From an uncultured Prevotellaceae bacterium (GTDB taxonomy: Bacteria > Bacteroidota > Bacteroidia > Bacteroidales > Bacteroidaceae), in contig CADCDY010000044.1 of assembly GCA_902800245.1 (NCBI GenBank), positions 1 to 39,038 of the forward strand: a stretch of 39,038 nucleotides of DNA, given 5' to 3'. Under the pieces are notes generated by a model. It had not been told where the DNA came from, did not search any database, and was given only the letters and a program-made list of their open reading frames with translations. The translations under genes and the position numbers were made by a program. Shown here piece after piece: positions 7,509-16,334 of this stretch. Numbering within the stretch: position 1 is the stretch's first letter; each line of letters starts with the position of its first letter.

Positions 7509-10094
7509 ATGAGAAGAATTACTGTATTTATCAAGTTTGTATTTTTGAGCGTGAGCATGGTGGCGACTTTTGCCTCGGCACAGACATTCCGGCTGAACAG
7601 CGACGGCTACTTTAATGCTGGCGGGACGGACGTGATGGCATTCAGCGACTTCTACCCCGAGGGGCACCAAGGCGGTGTCTGCGTGATTATGAACGGACAC
7701 CGCATTGCCACCAACGGCGACATCCGACTGGAGGCGACGCCCGGTCAGTGGCAGCCCGTGCCGAAGCAGCTGAGCCGCCGCGTCGAGGGCGGCAGGATTA
7801 TCACCACGCTCTGTTATCCCGACTCCTCGCGCCACATGACGGGCTTCAATCCGATGGTCTATCCTGATTGGCATGTCAACTACACCGTCACGGTAGAGGC
7901 GCAGGGTAAGAGCATCCTCGTCACCGTCGACTTGGACAAGCCCGTGCCCGACTTCCTGCTGGGGAAGGCCGGCTTCAATCTTGAACTCTTCCCCGGCGAG
8001 CTCTTCGGCAAGCCGTGGCTGATGGACCAGCAGAGCGGCATCTACCCCCAACAACCGAACACACCGCTACTCCAATTGTCCACAAACCGAGGCCACGACG
8101 GCGACTACTTTGCCGGACGCGGACAGCAGGCAGACCTCGCACAGCTGGACGGTATCCGTGTGTCCGACGGTTCCGCCATCGGAACCCCCTACAGCCCTCT
8201 CCGTGCCGACGACATCATCGCTGCACCTTACGCCGTCGGACGCAAGTTTACCTCCCGCCCTGACGACCGTAGCCAGCGACTGACGGTGGAGTCGCTGACT
8301 GGCGACCTGAAACTCTACGACGGCCGCATGAACCATAATAACGGCTGGTTCGTGCTTCGCAGCGAGATAGCGCCAGGGGCCACGAAGGGAGCCGTCCGCT
8401 GGCTCATCACGCCCGCCGTCGATGAGACGTGGCGATATCCCGCCGTCATCCAGACCTCGCAGGTGGGCTACCTGCCGCAGCAGCCGAAGCGTATTGTCAT
8501 TGAGACCGACAAGCGCGAAACCACGGCGGGCAACGTCCAACTTGTCCGTATTGGTGCCGACGGTGAGACCGTCGGCCGCGAGATGCCGGCGCAGGTCTGG
8601 GGCCATTTTTTGCGTTACCGCTACCTCACCGCCGACTTCAGCGACGTGACGGAGCCCGGCCTCTATCAGGTGCGCTACAGCAACAGCCGGTCGAGCGTGT
8701 TCCGCATCGGCGGCGACATCTATGAGCGTGGTGTCTGGCAGCCTGTCGTCGAGTACTTCCTGCCCGTTCAAATGTGCCATGTGCGGGTGGCTGAGAAATA
8801 CCGCGTCTGGCATGATGCCTGCCATTTGGATGATGCACTGATGGCGCGCGTCGGCAACCACATCGACGGCTACGACCAGCGGCCAGGTCTCAGTAAATAC
8901 AAGGAGGGTGAGCAGGTGCCAGGTGTAAACATCGGCGGCTGGCACGATGCCGGTGACTTCGACCTGCGCGTGGAGTCGCAAGCTGGCGAGGCCTACATCC
9001 TTGCATTGGCTTACGAACAGTTCCATCCCGACATCGATGTGACTGCCATAGACCAAGCCCGCCATCGCGTGGAAATCCATGAGCCAGACGGCAAGAATGA
9101 CATCCTGCAACAGGTGGAGAACGGTGCGCTCACCGTCGTCCGCAGCTATCAGGCCCTAGGCCGACTCTATCGCGGCATCATCTGCAGCACGCTCCGCCAG
9201 TACGCCATGCTGGGCGATGCCGCCTCTATGACCGACGGCATAATCGGTAACAGCGACGACCGCTGGATTTTTACAGAAGACAACCCCGGCCGTGCCCTCT
9301 GCACAGCCGCCCAGCTGGCCGGCGCCGCCCGCGTGCTGCGTGGCTTCAACGACCCGCTGGCCGGCGAGTGTCTCGGCATCGCCGCCGAGCTCTACCGCCA
9401 GACACAGGTGAGCGACCGCATGGCTGGCATGAAGCTACAGGCCGCCGTCGAACTGTATCTGACCACGGGCGAGGGCGAATACCTCGACTTCATCCTCGCC
9501 CGGCAGGACGCCATCATTAAAAACATTGCCCGCACCGGCTGGTTTACCGCCCGCATTGCCAAACAGCTTGAGGCGAAGAGTCAGGGCAAGGGCATCGGCA
9601 GCCGCGACCGCAAGGCCTACCGTGCCTTCGCCGCCGCCTTCCGCACCGCCCTCGCCAACTACAAGGCCCAGCTCGAGCGTCAGGCCGCCGAGACCCCATA
9701 CGGCGTGCCCTATAGCCCCAGCATCTGGGGGGCAGGATGGGACATCCAGCGCTTCGGTTTTGAGTATTACTTCCTGACCGATGCCTATCCCGACATCTTC
9801 CCCAAGGAGACCGTCTATAACGCCTTGAACTTCGTGCTGGGCTGTCATCCCGGCAGCAACACCGCCTCGTTTGCCTCAGGCGTGGGAGCCCGTAGCGCGA
9901 CTGTTGCCTACGGACTGAACCGTGCCGACTGGAGCTATATCCCCGGCGGCGTGGTCAGCGGCACCGCCCTTATCCGTCCCGACTTCCCCGAACTGCTGGA
10001 ATTCCCCTTCCTCTGGCAGCAGACCGAATACGTCCTCGGCGGCGGATCCTCCCACTATATGTTCCTGGTTTTGGCAGCCATCGACTTTCAATAA
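7509..10094 (+). CDS. Secreted glycoside hydrolase family 9 protein
   Basis: The 861-residue protein has a signal peptide (FLSVSMVATFASAQ), an N-terminal beta-rich region of about 300 residues, an Ig-like CelD_N-type domain (about residues 310-400: AVIQTSQVGYLPQQPKRIVI) and a C-terminal (alpha/alpha)6 barrel. The GH9 signature GGWHDAGDF holds the catalytic-base aspartates D480 and D483. Near the end QQTEYVLGGGSSHYMF supplies E840 as candidate general acid. GH9 enzymes are inverting beta-glucanases or exo-acting beta-glycosidases. The extra N-terminal region and unusual C-terminal motif suggest an oligosaccharide-active form rather than a classical cellulase, but this is inference. It is a single-gene unit, convergent with the metallopeptidase gene. 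Confidence 0.88.
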   Translation: MRRITVFIKFVFLSVSMVATFASAQTFRLNSDGYFNAGGTDVMAFSDFYPEGHQGGVCVIMNGHRIATNGDIRLEATPGQWQPVPKQLSRRVEGGRIITTLCYPDSSRHMTGFNPMVYPDWHVNYTVTVEAQGKSILVTVDLDKPVPDFLLGKAGFNLELFPGELFGKPWLMDQQSGIYPQQPNTPLLQLSTNRGHDGDYFAGRGQQADLAQLDGIRVSDGSAIGTPYSPLRADDIIAAPYAVGRKFTSRPDDRSQRLTVESLTGDLKLYDGRMNHNNGWFVLRSEIAPGATKGAVRWLITPAVDETWRYPAVIQTSQVGYLPQQPKRIVIETDKRETTAGNVQLVRIGADGETVGREMPAQVWGHFLRYRYLTADFSDVTEPGLYQVRYSNSRSSVFRIGGDIYERGVWQPVVEYFLPVQMCHVRVAEKYRVWHDACHLDDALMARVGNHIDGYDQRPGLSKYKEGEQVPGVNIGGWHDAGDFDLRVESQAGEAYILALAYEQFHPDIDVTAIDQARHRVEIHEPDGKNDILQQVENGALTVVRSYQALGRLYRGIICSTLRQYAMLGDAASMTDGIIGNSDDRWIFTEDNPGRALCTAAQLAGAARVLRGFNDPLAGECLGIAAELYRQTQVSDRMAGMKLQAAVELYLTTGEGEYLDFILARQDAIIKNIARTGWFTARIAKQLEAKSQGKGIGSRDRKAYRAFAAAFRTALANYKAQLERQAAETPYGVPYSPSIWGAGWDIQRFGFEYYFLTDAYPDIFPKETVYNALNFVLGCHPGSNTASFASGVGARSATVAYGLNRADWSYIPGGVVSGTALIRPDFPELLEFPFLWQQTEYVLGGGSSHYMFLVLAAIDFQ

Positions 10095-10122
10095 GAACAC
10101 AAAAGAAAGCATATGACGAGCA

Positions 10123-10695
10123 TCATTCAGCTGATTCAGAGCAAGCTCCAATCTTCACTCGCTTAATTGCAACCTTTCTGGCTTCCTTCCAACGGGGGAA
10201 GAACTTGTCCATCAGTGCATGGAAACGGGCATTGTGGCTTGGCTCCAACAGATGGCACAGTTCGTGAACCACCACGTGCTCGACACACCATTCCGGCAAC
10301 AGCAGCAAATAGGCCGAGAAGCAGATGGACTTGTCTTTGACATTGCAGACACCCCAACGCGAAATCATCGCCTTGTAATTGACAGCAGATGGTTTCACGC
10401 CCATCTCCTTGGAGTGGCAATCCACCATTGGCCCTATCAAGGCCTTCAATCGCCGCAGGGCATCGTCAGCCTGTTCTCTCGTCTTCAGCGGCAACTGATT
10501 ATAAAAGTCAGCCCTACGCTTCTGGCTCTCACTGGTTTTCTTACGTGCCTCGGCTATCCACTCGCGGTGTTCTTCAATGAACCGTTCCACCTCTTTCCTA
10601 AGTATACCAATAGGTGCCGACACATGTACATCGCCATTCTTCACGATGCGCATTGACAGCCTCCTTGTTCTCCTGTATGTCACCTGTATAGCCAT
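10123..10695 (-). CDS. YgjP-like zinc metallopeptidase (M48/DUF45-type)
   Basis: The preferred start is the ATG at 10695 (MAIQVTYRRTRRLSMRI, 190 residues) because AGGTGAGGG lies just upstream; a GTG at 10713 would add six residues. The zinc-binding motif is HELCH (H144, E145, H148) in VVVHELCHLLEPSHNARFHA, where the second part supplies the third ligand. Proteins of this group are small cytoplasmic putative metalloproteases that sometimes accompany restriction loci; their substrate is unknown. The start lies 26 nt after the stop of the SDR gene, so they are probably cotranscribed. Confidence 0.87.
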   Translation of the reverse strand: MAIQVTYRRTRRLSMRIVKNGDVHVSAPIGILRKEVERFIEEHREWIAEARKKTSESQKRRADFYNQLPLKTREQADDALRRLKALIGPMVDCHSKEMGVKPSAVNYKAMISRWGVCNVKDKSICFSAYLLLLPEWCVEHVVVHELCHLLEPSHNARFHALMDKFFPRWKEARKVAIKRVKIGACSESAE

Positions 10696-10721
10696 ACGAC
10701 CCTCACCTGGCACGTAGATAG

Positions 10722-11474
10722 TTAGAATGCTTCCGATGCTCCAGCATCGACAGGGAGGAAAGCACCGTTCACGTAGCTGCCGGCAGGCGACGACAGATAG
10801 AGTGCGGCATAACCGATATCCTCGGGCTGTCCGAAAGCCTTCATCGGTATACGGCGCAGGATGTTAGCCTTGCGCTGCGGGTCGGCATCAGTAGCCTTAT
10901 GGAACATGGGGGTATCAATCCATCCAGGTGCTATGGTGTTGATACGAATGCCCTTGGGCGAAAGTTCTGCCACGAGACTGCGCTGCAAACCGCGGACGGC
11001 TGTCTTGGCGGTAGTATAGGCCACTATCTGTTCCAAGCCCATAAGGGCAGCCATCGAACTGATGAGGATAATAGACCCCTTGCCGCGCTCGACCATCAGC
11101 CGCGCAAACTCACGGCTTAGTGCAAAGACGCTCGTTACATGGACGTTCATCACATCCAGAAATTCGGCATCGCTGACATCCAGCGCCCATTTCTTGAGGT
11201 GCGTTCCGGCACAGTTTACAAGTATGTCGATACTACCAATCTCCTGAACGAGGGCAGGAATCCTGTCCAGCTGTGTGACGTCGAACGCACGATACGAGCA
11301 CCGCTCGCCCAATTGCTGTTGGGCCACGCGCAACTTCTCTTCATTGCGTCCTATAATAATCACTTCGGCACCTGCCTCAATAAACACTTTGGCAATGCCG
11401 AAACCAAGTCCGCTGCCACCTCCGGTAATCACGGCACGCTGGCCGTCTATTCTGAATGCATTCATCATATTCAA
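10722..11474 (-). CDS. Classical short-chain dehydrogenase/reductase
   Basis: This 250-residue protein has the cofactor motif TGGGSGLGFGIA (residues about 17-28), the NAG-type motif VNCAG, the catalytic serine in LISSMAAL and the active-site YTTAK. The length and the end (YVNGAFLPVDAGASEAF) fit the classical SDR family. It resembles sugar-acid dehydrogenases such as gluconate 5-dehydrogenase or KduD, so a role in hexuronate or sugar-acid metabolism is possible, but substrate assignment needs more than sequence motifs. It is cytoplasmic and followed closely by the YgjP-type gene. The 43-nt gap upstream holds the second copy of the 19-nt repeat. Confidence 0.87.
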   Translation of the reverse strand: MNMMNAFRIDGQRAVITGGGSGLGFGIAKVFIEAGAEVIIIGRNEEKLRVAQQQLGERCSYRAFDVTQLDRIPALVQEIGSIDILVNCAGTHLKKWALDVSDAEFLDVMNVHVTSVFALSREFARLMVERGKGSIILISSMAALMGLEQIVAYTTAKTAVRGLQRSLVAELSPKGIRINTIAPGWIDTPMFHKATDADPQRKANILRRIPMKAFGQPEDIGYAALYLSSPAGSYVNGAFLPVDAGASEAF

Positions 11475-11494
11475 TTTGTAATCACATGTGTCTA

Positions 11495-11513
11495 GGGACT
11501 GGTACGTGTCATA
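11495..11513. repeat. 19-nt dispersed repeat, copy 2
   Basis: This is identical to 3120-3138. It begins three bases past the stop codon of the alpha/beta hydrolase gene when read on the minus strand and precedes the SDR gene. Confidence 0.75.
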
Positions 11514-11516
11514 AAA

Positions 11517-13076
11517 TTACTTAACCAGTATTTTTTTGCCTTTGTTGATATAGATACCCTTTTGCGTGGGTCGGGCGTTCAACTTACGGCCGTCGAGAGT
11601 GTACCAGCCGTCGTTGGTTCGCCAGTCTGCCATCTGGTCTCTGACAGCGATGATGTCCGTCGAGCCGCTTTCGTCAAGCCACTGGAAGCATTTACCGTAA
11701 TCGTAATCTTCCGTGGGCGAGGTGGTGAGGTTCAAGTAGAATGCCAATCCCGCGTCAATATGGTCGTCGGTCAGGCTGTCGTCTATCCTGTAGATGGTGC
11801 CCTCGCTGTCGGGATGGGCGTCGTGGAATGCGAGGTAGTTGCCGTAAGGCACCACCATGTCGCCCTTCGAGTGGACGAACTGTATGCGGTGCTTGGGTTC
11901 CCAGCCCGTCGTCACGCTGTTGTCAGCCAGTGCACGATGCAGGTCTTTGAAGGCATCGCCCTTCTCCGTCGGCACGGCGTTGAAGTTGGAGGCATTAGTC
12001 AGATAACTATAGAAGCCGGGTGTAAAAATCTTGTCGAGGCGGCCCCAGACGCGATCCTCCTTGGGCGACTGGAACATCTCTGCCACCTGCTCCTTGGTAT
12101 AGGTGCGTCCATTGGCCTCGAAGCCCTCCTGCAGCTGTTTGTACCACTTCTTATGGATGTCGTTGATAACGAACTCCTTGCTTGCCAGCCAGTCCATGAT
12201 GCCCGTGTCGAGGAACTGCTGTGAGAGATAATCCGTCAACTGATGGTCTTTCATGTCGGGATGCGTGTCAATCATGCCCTGGATAATCATGGGTATCACC
12301 ATCGGCATGGTATTGATTCCCTTGCGATGTTCGGTCTGCACACCATAGCTATTGCCATCGTCCTCCATGTAGTAACGCATGGTGGCAATAAGGTCGTAAG
12401 GACCGTCGCCGCAGATGGTGCCACGGTAGCGCAACGGCTCGTCCAGCCCATGCTGCTCGATGTATCGCTGTACGGCCACGGCCACGGCGCCTCCCTGTGA
12501 ATAGCCGAAGCCGAACGTCCGCCAATTGTCCTTGAAGGGCAGCACGCGCTTGTCGTTGACATGCTTCTGGTAAAGTTTCAGTCCGTAGTTCACGGCATCC
12601 ATCACCTGCTGGGCGGTCAGTTCCTGCGCAAGATAAGGGTGTCGCACGTCTTTAGTGACGCCATAACCCTCATAGTCGGGGGCAATGATGATGGCATGGC
12701 TGATAAAATTCTTCGTCGGATCCGATTGCAATCCGTATTCCTCTTTCAACAAGACGGTAAAGAGTCCTCGTTCCTTTATATTGAGTATCGATGAAGGACA
12801 CTCGTTGTCAGAGGTAATGGTGAAGTGGCTGTAGATGTGGATTGACTCGATGCCGTCGGTTTCCTTGGGTTCTGTAGGGGTCCAAGCGAAGAGCGCCGAC
12901 GAGAGCACCACATCCTCACCCGCAGCGTTCTTTGACGGGTAGTTGTAGATGTAACCCGTAGCTTCGGCTAGAGGGTACAACTCTTTCAGACTGTCGGAAA
13001 TCTCGGCAGCCCACGCGCCGCTGGCAAAACTGCTCAGGAGGGCAATCATCAAGTAAAAGTTTCTTTTCATACGCAA
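11517..13076 (-). CDS. Secreted alpha/beta hydrolase (esterase/lipase-like)
   Basis: The 519-residue protein opens with a signal peptide (MIALLSSFASGAWAA). The nucleophile elbow is GYSQG, with S193 (FGFGYSQGGAVAVAVQ); later residues such as VHSKGDMVVPY and DDHIDAGLAF fit the acid and histidine positions of the triad. The large lid region resembles secretory lipases and related esterases. The C-terminal end (DGWYTLDGRKLNARPTQKGI, then a basic IIVK-like tail) is the kind of short conserved tail seen on exported Prevotella and Bacteroides proteins, which suggests surface sorting or anchoring. It may de-esterify plant material, but the substrate is not visible. It is transcribed from its own promoter, divergently from the subtilase operon. 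Confidence 0.85.
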   Translation of the reverse strand: MRMKRNFYLMIALLSSFASGAWAAEISDSLKELYPLAEATGYIYNYPSKNAAGEDVVLSSALFAWTPTEPKETDGIESIHIYSHFTITSDNECPSSILNIKERGLFTVLLKEEYGLQSDPTKNFISHAIIIAPDYEGYGVTKDVRHPYLAQELTAQQVMDAVNYGLKLYQKHVNDKRVLPFKDNWRTFGFGYSQGGAVAVAVQRYIEQHGLDEPLRYRGTICGDGPYDLIATMRYYMEDDGNSYGVQTEHRKGINTMPMVIPMIIQGMIDTHPDMKDHQLTDYLSQQFLDTGIMDWLASKEFVINDIHKKWYKQLQEGFEANGRTYTKEQVAEMFQSPKEDRVWGRLDKIFTPGFYSYLTNASNFNAVPTEKGDAFKDLHRALADNSVTTGWEPKHRIQFVHSKGDMVVPYGNYLAFHDAHPDSEGTIYRIDDSLTDDHIDAGLAFYLNLTTSPTEDYDYGKCFQWLDESGSTDIIAVRDQMADWRTNDGWYTLDGRKLNARPTQKGIYINKGKKILVK

Positions 13077-13107
13077 TATTTTGTTTGTTAGTTATCAATA
13101 TTGCCCG

Positions 13108-13139
13108 CAAAGATACGAATAAATTCCCATACCGCCAAG
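13108..13139 (-). promoter_or_regulatory. Promoter of the alpha/beta hydrolase gene
   Basis: On the minus strand CTTG (13139-13136) and TATCTTTG (13115-13108) are 20 bp apart. The -7 box is exact and the -33 box has one change from TTTG. Confidence 0.72.
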
Positions 13140-13165
13140 CGATATGTGATTTTTTTTGCTCATCG

Positions 13166-13197
13166 TTTGGTGGGCTCGTTTTTTATTATTAAATTTG
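13166..13197 (+). promoter_or_regulatory. Promoter of the small membrane peptide/subtilase operon
   Basis: TTTG (13166-13169) and TAAATTTG (13190-13197) are exactly 20 bp apart, a full Bacteroidota promoter. Transcription should start near 13204, about 40 nt before the small ORF at 13246. Confidence 0.85.
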
Positions 13198-13245
13198 CAC
13201 CGCGATGAAGAAGATGAAGAAGAAACTCAATAAAATATAAGGATT

Positions 13246-13338
13246 ATGGATTGGTTACACATTGCAGCAGTAGTGGTATTACTCGTTATCGGCGTCGTGA
13301 TTTACCTGAAGAAACGAAACGAGAAGAATTATGAATAA
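13246..13338 (+). CDS. 30-residue single-pass membrane peptide
   Basis: The ORF starts at ATG 13246 and encodes MDWLHIAAVVVLLVIGVVIY followed by a basic and charged tail, LKKRNEKNYE. The first 20 residues form one hydrophobic membrane segment; by the positive-inside rule the lysine/arginine tail should face the cytoplasm. It lies directly downstream of a strong promoter and its last 8 nt overlap the start of the subtilase gene (13331), which implies translational coupling. No family is recognised. It may be a real microprotein or only a coupling leader for the protease. Confidence 0.62.
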   Translation: MDWLHIAAVVVLLVIGVVIYLKKRNEKNYE

Positions 13339-14764
13339 GACCGTACTGGTTGTTCTGTTTCTGCTGACAATAGCGCTCGCGGGGCATGCCGATACCGATC
13401 AGGAGGCGGCAACACGCGTGAAATACAAGGGAACACCCGGGTTTATCTACCGACTCTATCTGACAGACAAGCAGGAGTCGGCACACCTGTTGGCACACCC
13501 TACCCGATTTCTGTCGCGACGCAGCGTGGAACGGCGCAGACGACAGGGGCTGACGGTGGACTCCACCGACCTGCCCGTCAGTCGCCACTATGTCCGCCTC
13601 ATCGAAAGCAAGGACGTCAGCATCGTCGGTGAGAGCCGTTGGCAGAACACCGTGCTGGTGCGCGTCAAGGACTCGACGCAGATTCATCGCCTCCGTCAGC
13701 TACCCTGCGTCAAAGGGAGCCGACTGGTGTGGCAGTCGCCCGACTCGGTGCCTGCTGGAACGCTGAAGGTGAAGGTACACGAGCGTTTCGAGGAACGTGA
13801 CAGCACGCCCGGCAACGTCTACGGAACGGCTGCAGGTCAGATTACGACGGTGAAAGGCGAACGCCTGCACAGCATCAGTCTGCGCGGCGAAGGAATGATG
13901 ATTGCCGTCATCGACGGAGGATTCAAGAACGTGGACAAGATTCCCGCCTTCCAGCGTGTGGACATCCGCGGCAGTCGCGACTTCGTTAATCCCGAGGCGC
14001 CCAACCTGTTCAACGGCATCGACCACGGTACGAAGGTGCTGTCGGCAATGGCCGTCAACGTACCTTATTATTATATAGGCACAGCTCCCAAGGCCAGCTA
14101 CTGGCTCCTGCGCTCGGAAGACCAGCAGACGGAGCAGGAGGTGGAGGAAGACTACTGGACGATGGCCGCTGAGTTTGCCGACTCCGTGGGTTGCGACCTC
14201 ATCAATTCGTCGCTGGGTTACAACGAATACGACCACCCGTGGATGACGTACCGCCTGTGGCAGCTCGACGGCAGGACGGCATTCGTCAGCCGCTCGGCAT
14301 CGATGCTGGCCTCGAAAGGTATCATACTGGTCAATTCGGCAGGCAATTCGGGCATGGGGACGTGGAAGAAAATCGGTGTGCCAGCCGATGCCGACCACAT
14401 CATGAGCGTCGGAGCCGTCATGGATAGTGAGCCCCACAAGATTGCCCCGTTCGGTAGCGTCGGTCCCACACAGGACCAGCGCATCAAGCCCGATGTCGTG
14501 GCCATCGGAGCCCCCACGCGGCTAGTGAACGGCCGGGGCGTCATCATGAGCGATATGGGCACGTCGTTTGCGGCTCCCATCATCTGCGGACTCATGGCGT
14601 GTCTGTGGCAGGCAATGCCCGAGAAGAGCGCCGAGGAAATCATAAACCTCGTCCGACAGTCGGGCGAAAACAGCGAACATCCTGACAACGTCTATGGTTA
14701 CGGCATGCCCAACTTCTGGCGGGCGTATATGATAGGGAAAGCAGAGGTGAGTAGTGAGAGGTAA
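13331..14764 (+). CDS. Secreted S8-family subtilisin-like serine peptidase
   Basis: This 477-residue protease has a signal peptide (MNKTVLVVLFLLTIALAGHA) and a propeptide-like region before the catalytic domain. The triad is D195 (MIAVIDGGF), H232 (NGIDHGTKV) and S412 (GTSFAAPIICG); the oxyanion asparagine lies in LVNSAGNSG. The domain ends close to the C terminus, without a Por-type sorting domain. It should act in the periplasm or outside the cell. Its start codon overlaps the small membrane peptide gene. The last codons (KAEVSSER) run into an AGGTGAGAG-type repeat shared with 23754-23786, so the extreme C terminus may be repeat-derived. Confidence 0.92.
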   Translation: MNKTVLVVLFLLTIALAGHADTDQEAATRVKYKGTPGFIYRLYLTDKQESAHLLAHPTRFLSRRSVERRRRQGLTVDSTDLPVSRHYVRLIESKDVSIVGESRWQNTVLVRVKDSTQIHRLRQLPCVKGSRLVWQSPDSVPAGTLKVKVHERFEERDSTPGNVYGTAAGQITTVKGERLHSISLRGEGMMIAVIDGGFKNVDKIPAFQRVDIRGSRDFVNPEAPNLFNGIDHGTKVLSAMAVNVPYYYIGTAPKASYWLLRSEDQQTEQEVEEDYWTMAAEFADSVGCDLINSSLGYNEYDHPWMTYRLWQLDGRTAFVSRSASMLASKGIILVNSAGNSGMGTWKKIGVPADADHIMSVGAVMDSEPHKIAPFGSVGPTQDQRIKPDVVAIGAPTRLVNGRGVIMSDMGTSFAAPIICGLMACLWQAMPEKSAEEIINLVRQSGENSEHPDNVYGYGMPNFWRAYMIGKAEVSSER

Positions 14765-14775
14765 GAGGTGAGAGA
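14743..14775. repeat. GAGGTGAGTAGTGAGAG-type dispersed repeat, copy 1
   Basis: This purine-rich 33-nt stretch covers the end of the subtilase gene and the gap before xseA. Its reverse complement matches 23754-23786 at 30 of 33 positions. Confidence 0.7.
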
Positions 14776-14776
14776 T

Positions 14777-16015
14777 ATGAATAGTGAGAAACGACTGACA
14801 CTGGTTGAACTCAACGGCCTCGTGCGTGACGCCATCGAGAATGCCCTGCCCGAGGAATATTGGGTAGAGGCGGAACTGTCGGAGTGTCGCGAGCACGGAG
14901 GGCATTGCTACATGGAGCTGATAGAGAAGGACGAACGCTCTGCCACTCCCGTAGCACGAGCATCGGCCAAATGCTGGCGACAGACGTGGGTGATGGTCAA
15001 GCCCTATTTCGAACGCACCACCGGGCAACAGCTGCGTGCCGGCATGAAGGTGCTCCTGCGCGTCTACGCCCAGTTCCACGAAGCCTACGGGTTCTCATGG
15101 ATTGTCAGCGACATTGACCCCACCTATACCCTCGGCGATATGGCCCGCAAGCGTCAGGAGATTATCCGACAACTGAAGGAAGAGGGCGTGTTCGACCTGC
15201 AACGTGAACTGCGCATTCCCACCTTCGCCAAACGCATAGCTGTCATCTCCGCAGAACATGCCGCAGGCTATGGCGACTTCTGCCGACAATTGGAGGACAA
15301 CGACTACGGCTTTAAGTTTGACGTGACGCTATTCCCCGCCATCATGCAAGGCGAGCAGGTGGAAGCGTCCGTCGTGGACGCATTGAACGAGATATACCAA
15401 CGCATCAGCGATTTCGATGTAGTGTGTATCCTGCGCGGTGGTGGTGCGACGGCCGACTTGAGTGGTTTCGATACGCTGGCGTTGGCTGAGAACGTCGCAC
15501 AATTCCCATTGCCTGTCATTACGGGTATCGGTCACGAACGCGACGAGAGCATCCTTGACATGATTAGCAATACACGCGTAAAAACGCCCACAGCCGCTGC
15601 GGCCTTGTTGATTGACAATCTCCTGCGCGTCCTGGAACGGCTGGACGACGCCAGCCAGCGCCTATCCTACGCTGTCAATCAACGGATAAACAGCCAAAAG
15701 ACAAGGATGGCGACGCTGACGACACTCATCCCCACCCTCGCCCTGCAAATGATAAGCGACCAGCGCCACCGCATCGAAACAACAAAAAGCCGTCTGCCCA
15801 TAGCCATCGAGCGACGACTGACCAACCAAAAGCATCTGTTGGAAAGCCTCAGCCTAAAGTTGCAGGGTTTCGACCCGCAACTATTGCTGAGTCGTGGCTA
15901 TAGCATCACTCTGAAGGACGGTCGGGCCGTGCGCGACCCGCAACAGTTGAAGCCTGGCGACGAGATAGAGACAAGAGTGGAAAAAGGAACAATACGATCA
16001 GTAGTGAAGAGTTAA
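14777..16015 (+). CDS. xseA: Exodeoxyribonuclease VII large subunit
   Basis: The protein (412 residues from ATG 14777; an upstream GTG at 14768 would add three) has the XseA order: an N-terminal OB-fold (EYWVEAELSECREHGGHCYM), then the catalytic domain with RIAVISAEHAAGYGDF, ILRGGGATADLSGFD and TGIGHERDESILD. A coiled-coil region follows, and it ends with the conserved LLSRGYSIT segment. With XseB it degrades single-stranded DNA from both ends in the cytoplasm. The C-terminal coil is on the short side compared with the E. coli enzyme, as usual in Bacteroidota. It is followed 18 nt later by xseB. Confidence 0.95.
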   Translation: MNSEKRLTLVELNGLVRDAIENALPEEYWVEAELSECREHGGHCYMELIEKDERSATPVARASAKCWRQTWVMVKPYFERTTGQQLRAGMKVLLRVYAQFHEAYGFSWIVSDIDPTYTLGDMARKRQEIIRQLKEEGVFDLQRELRIPTFAKRIAVISAEHAAGYGDFCRQLEDNDYGFKFDVTLFPAIMQGEQVEASVVDALNEIYQRISDFDVVCILRGGGATADLSGFDTLALAENVAQFPLPVITGIGHERDESILDMISNTRVKTPTAAAALLIDNLLRVLERLDDASQRLSYAVNQRINSQKTRMATLTTLIPTLALQMISDQRHRIETTKSRLPIAIERRLTNQKHLLESLSLKLQGFDPQLLLSRGYSITLKDGRAVRDPQQLKPGDEIETRVEKGTIRSVVKS

Positions 16016-16033
16016 GAGATAATAGTAAGAGTT

Positions 16034-16225
16034 ATGGAAGAAAACATCAAATACGAACAGGCGCTGGCGCAGTTAGAAACCATCGTGCGCAAGATGGAAG
16101 CCAACGAGTACGATATAGACGAACTCGCTGCGCAGTTGAAGACCGCACAGCGATTGATTGCGTTCTGCAAGGACAAACTGACCAAGACAGAAGCCGAGCT
16201 CCTGAAGATTCAGCAGCAAAATTAG
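16034..16225 (+). CDS. xseB: Exodeoxyribonuclease VII small subunit
   Basis: This 63-residue, almost wholly helical protein (YEQALAQLETIVRKMEANEY, then a second helix with LIAFCKDKLTKTEAEL) matches the XseB family in length and sequence. It packs on the coiled coil of XseA to form the active nuclease. It lies in the expected place right after xseA. Confidence 0.95.
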   Translation: MEENIKYEQALAQLETIVRKMEANEYDIDELAAQLKTAQRLIAFCKDKLTKTEAELLKIQQQN

Positions 16226-16288
16226 CAAGAAAAAACGGAAAATAGACATTTTTCACAAAAAAATGTTGCATAAGAGCGATATTTTGAT

Positions 16289-16296
16289 TACTTTTG
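16289..16296 (+). promoter_or_regulatory. Putative promoter -7 box for ilvE
   Basis: TACTTTTG matches TAnnTTTG; GTTG at 16265-16268 lies 20 bp upstream as a weak -33 box. The leader before the ATG at 16335 would be about 30 nt. Confidence 0.6.
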
Positions 16297-16334
16297 CGCA
16301 CAAATAGTAAACAATTAGCAAAAACATAAACATT

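Noticed and set aside
8067-9110. 347-codon open frame antisense to the GH9 gene
   Set aside because: It has no family-like motifs; the GH9 frame on the other strand carries a signal peptide and catalytic motifs. Long antisense frames are expected in this GC-rich codon usage.
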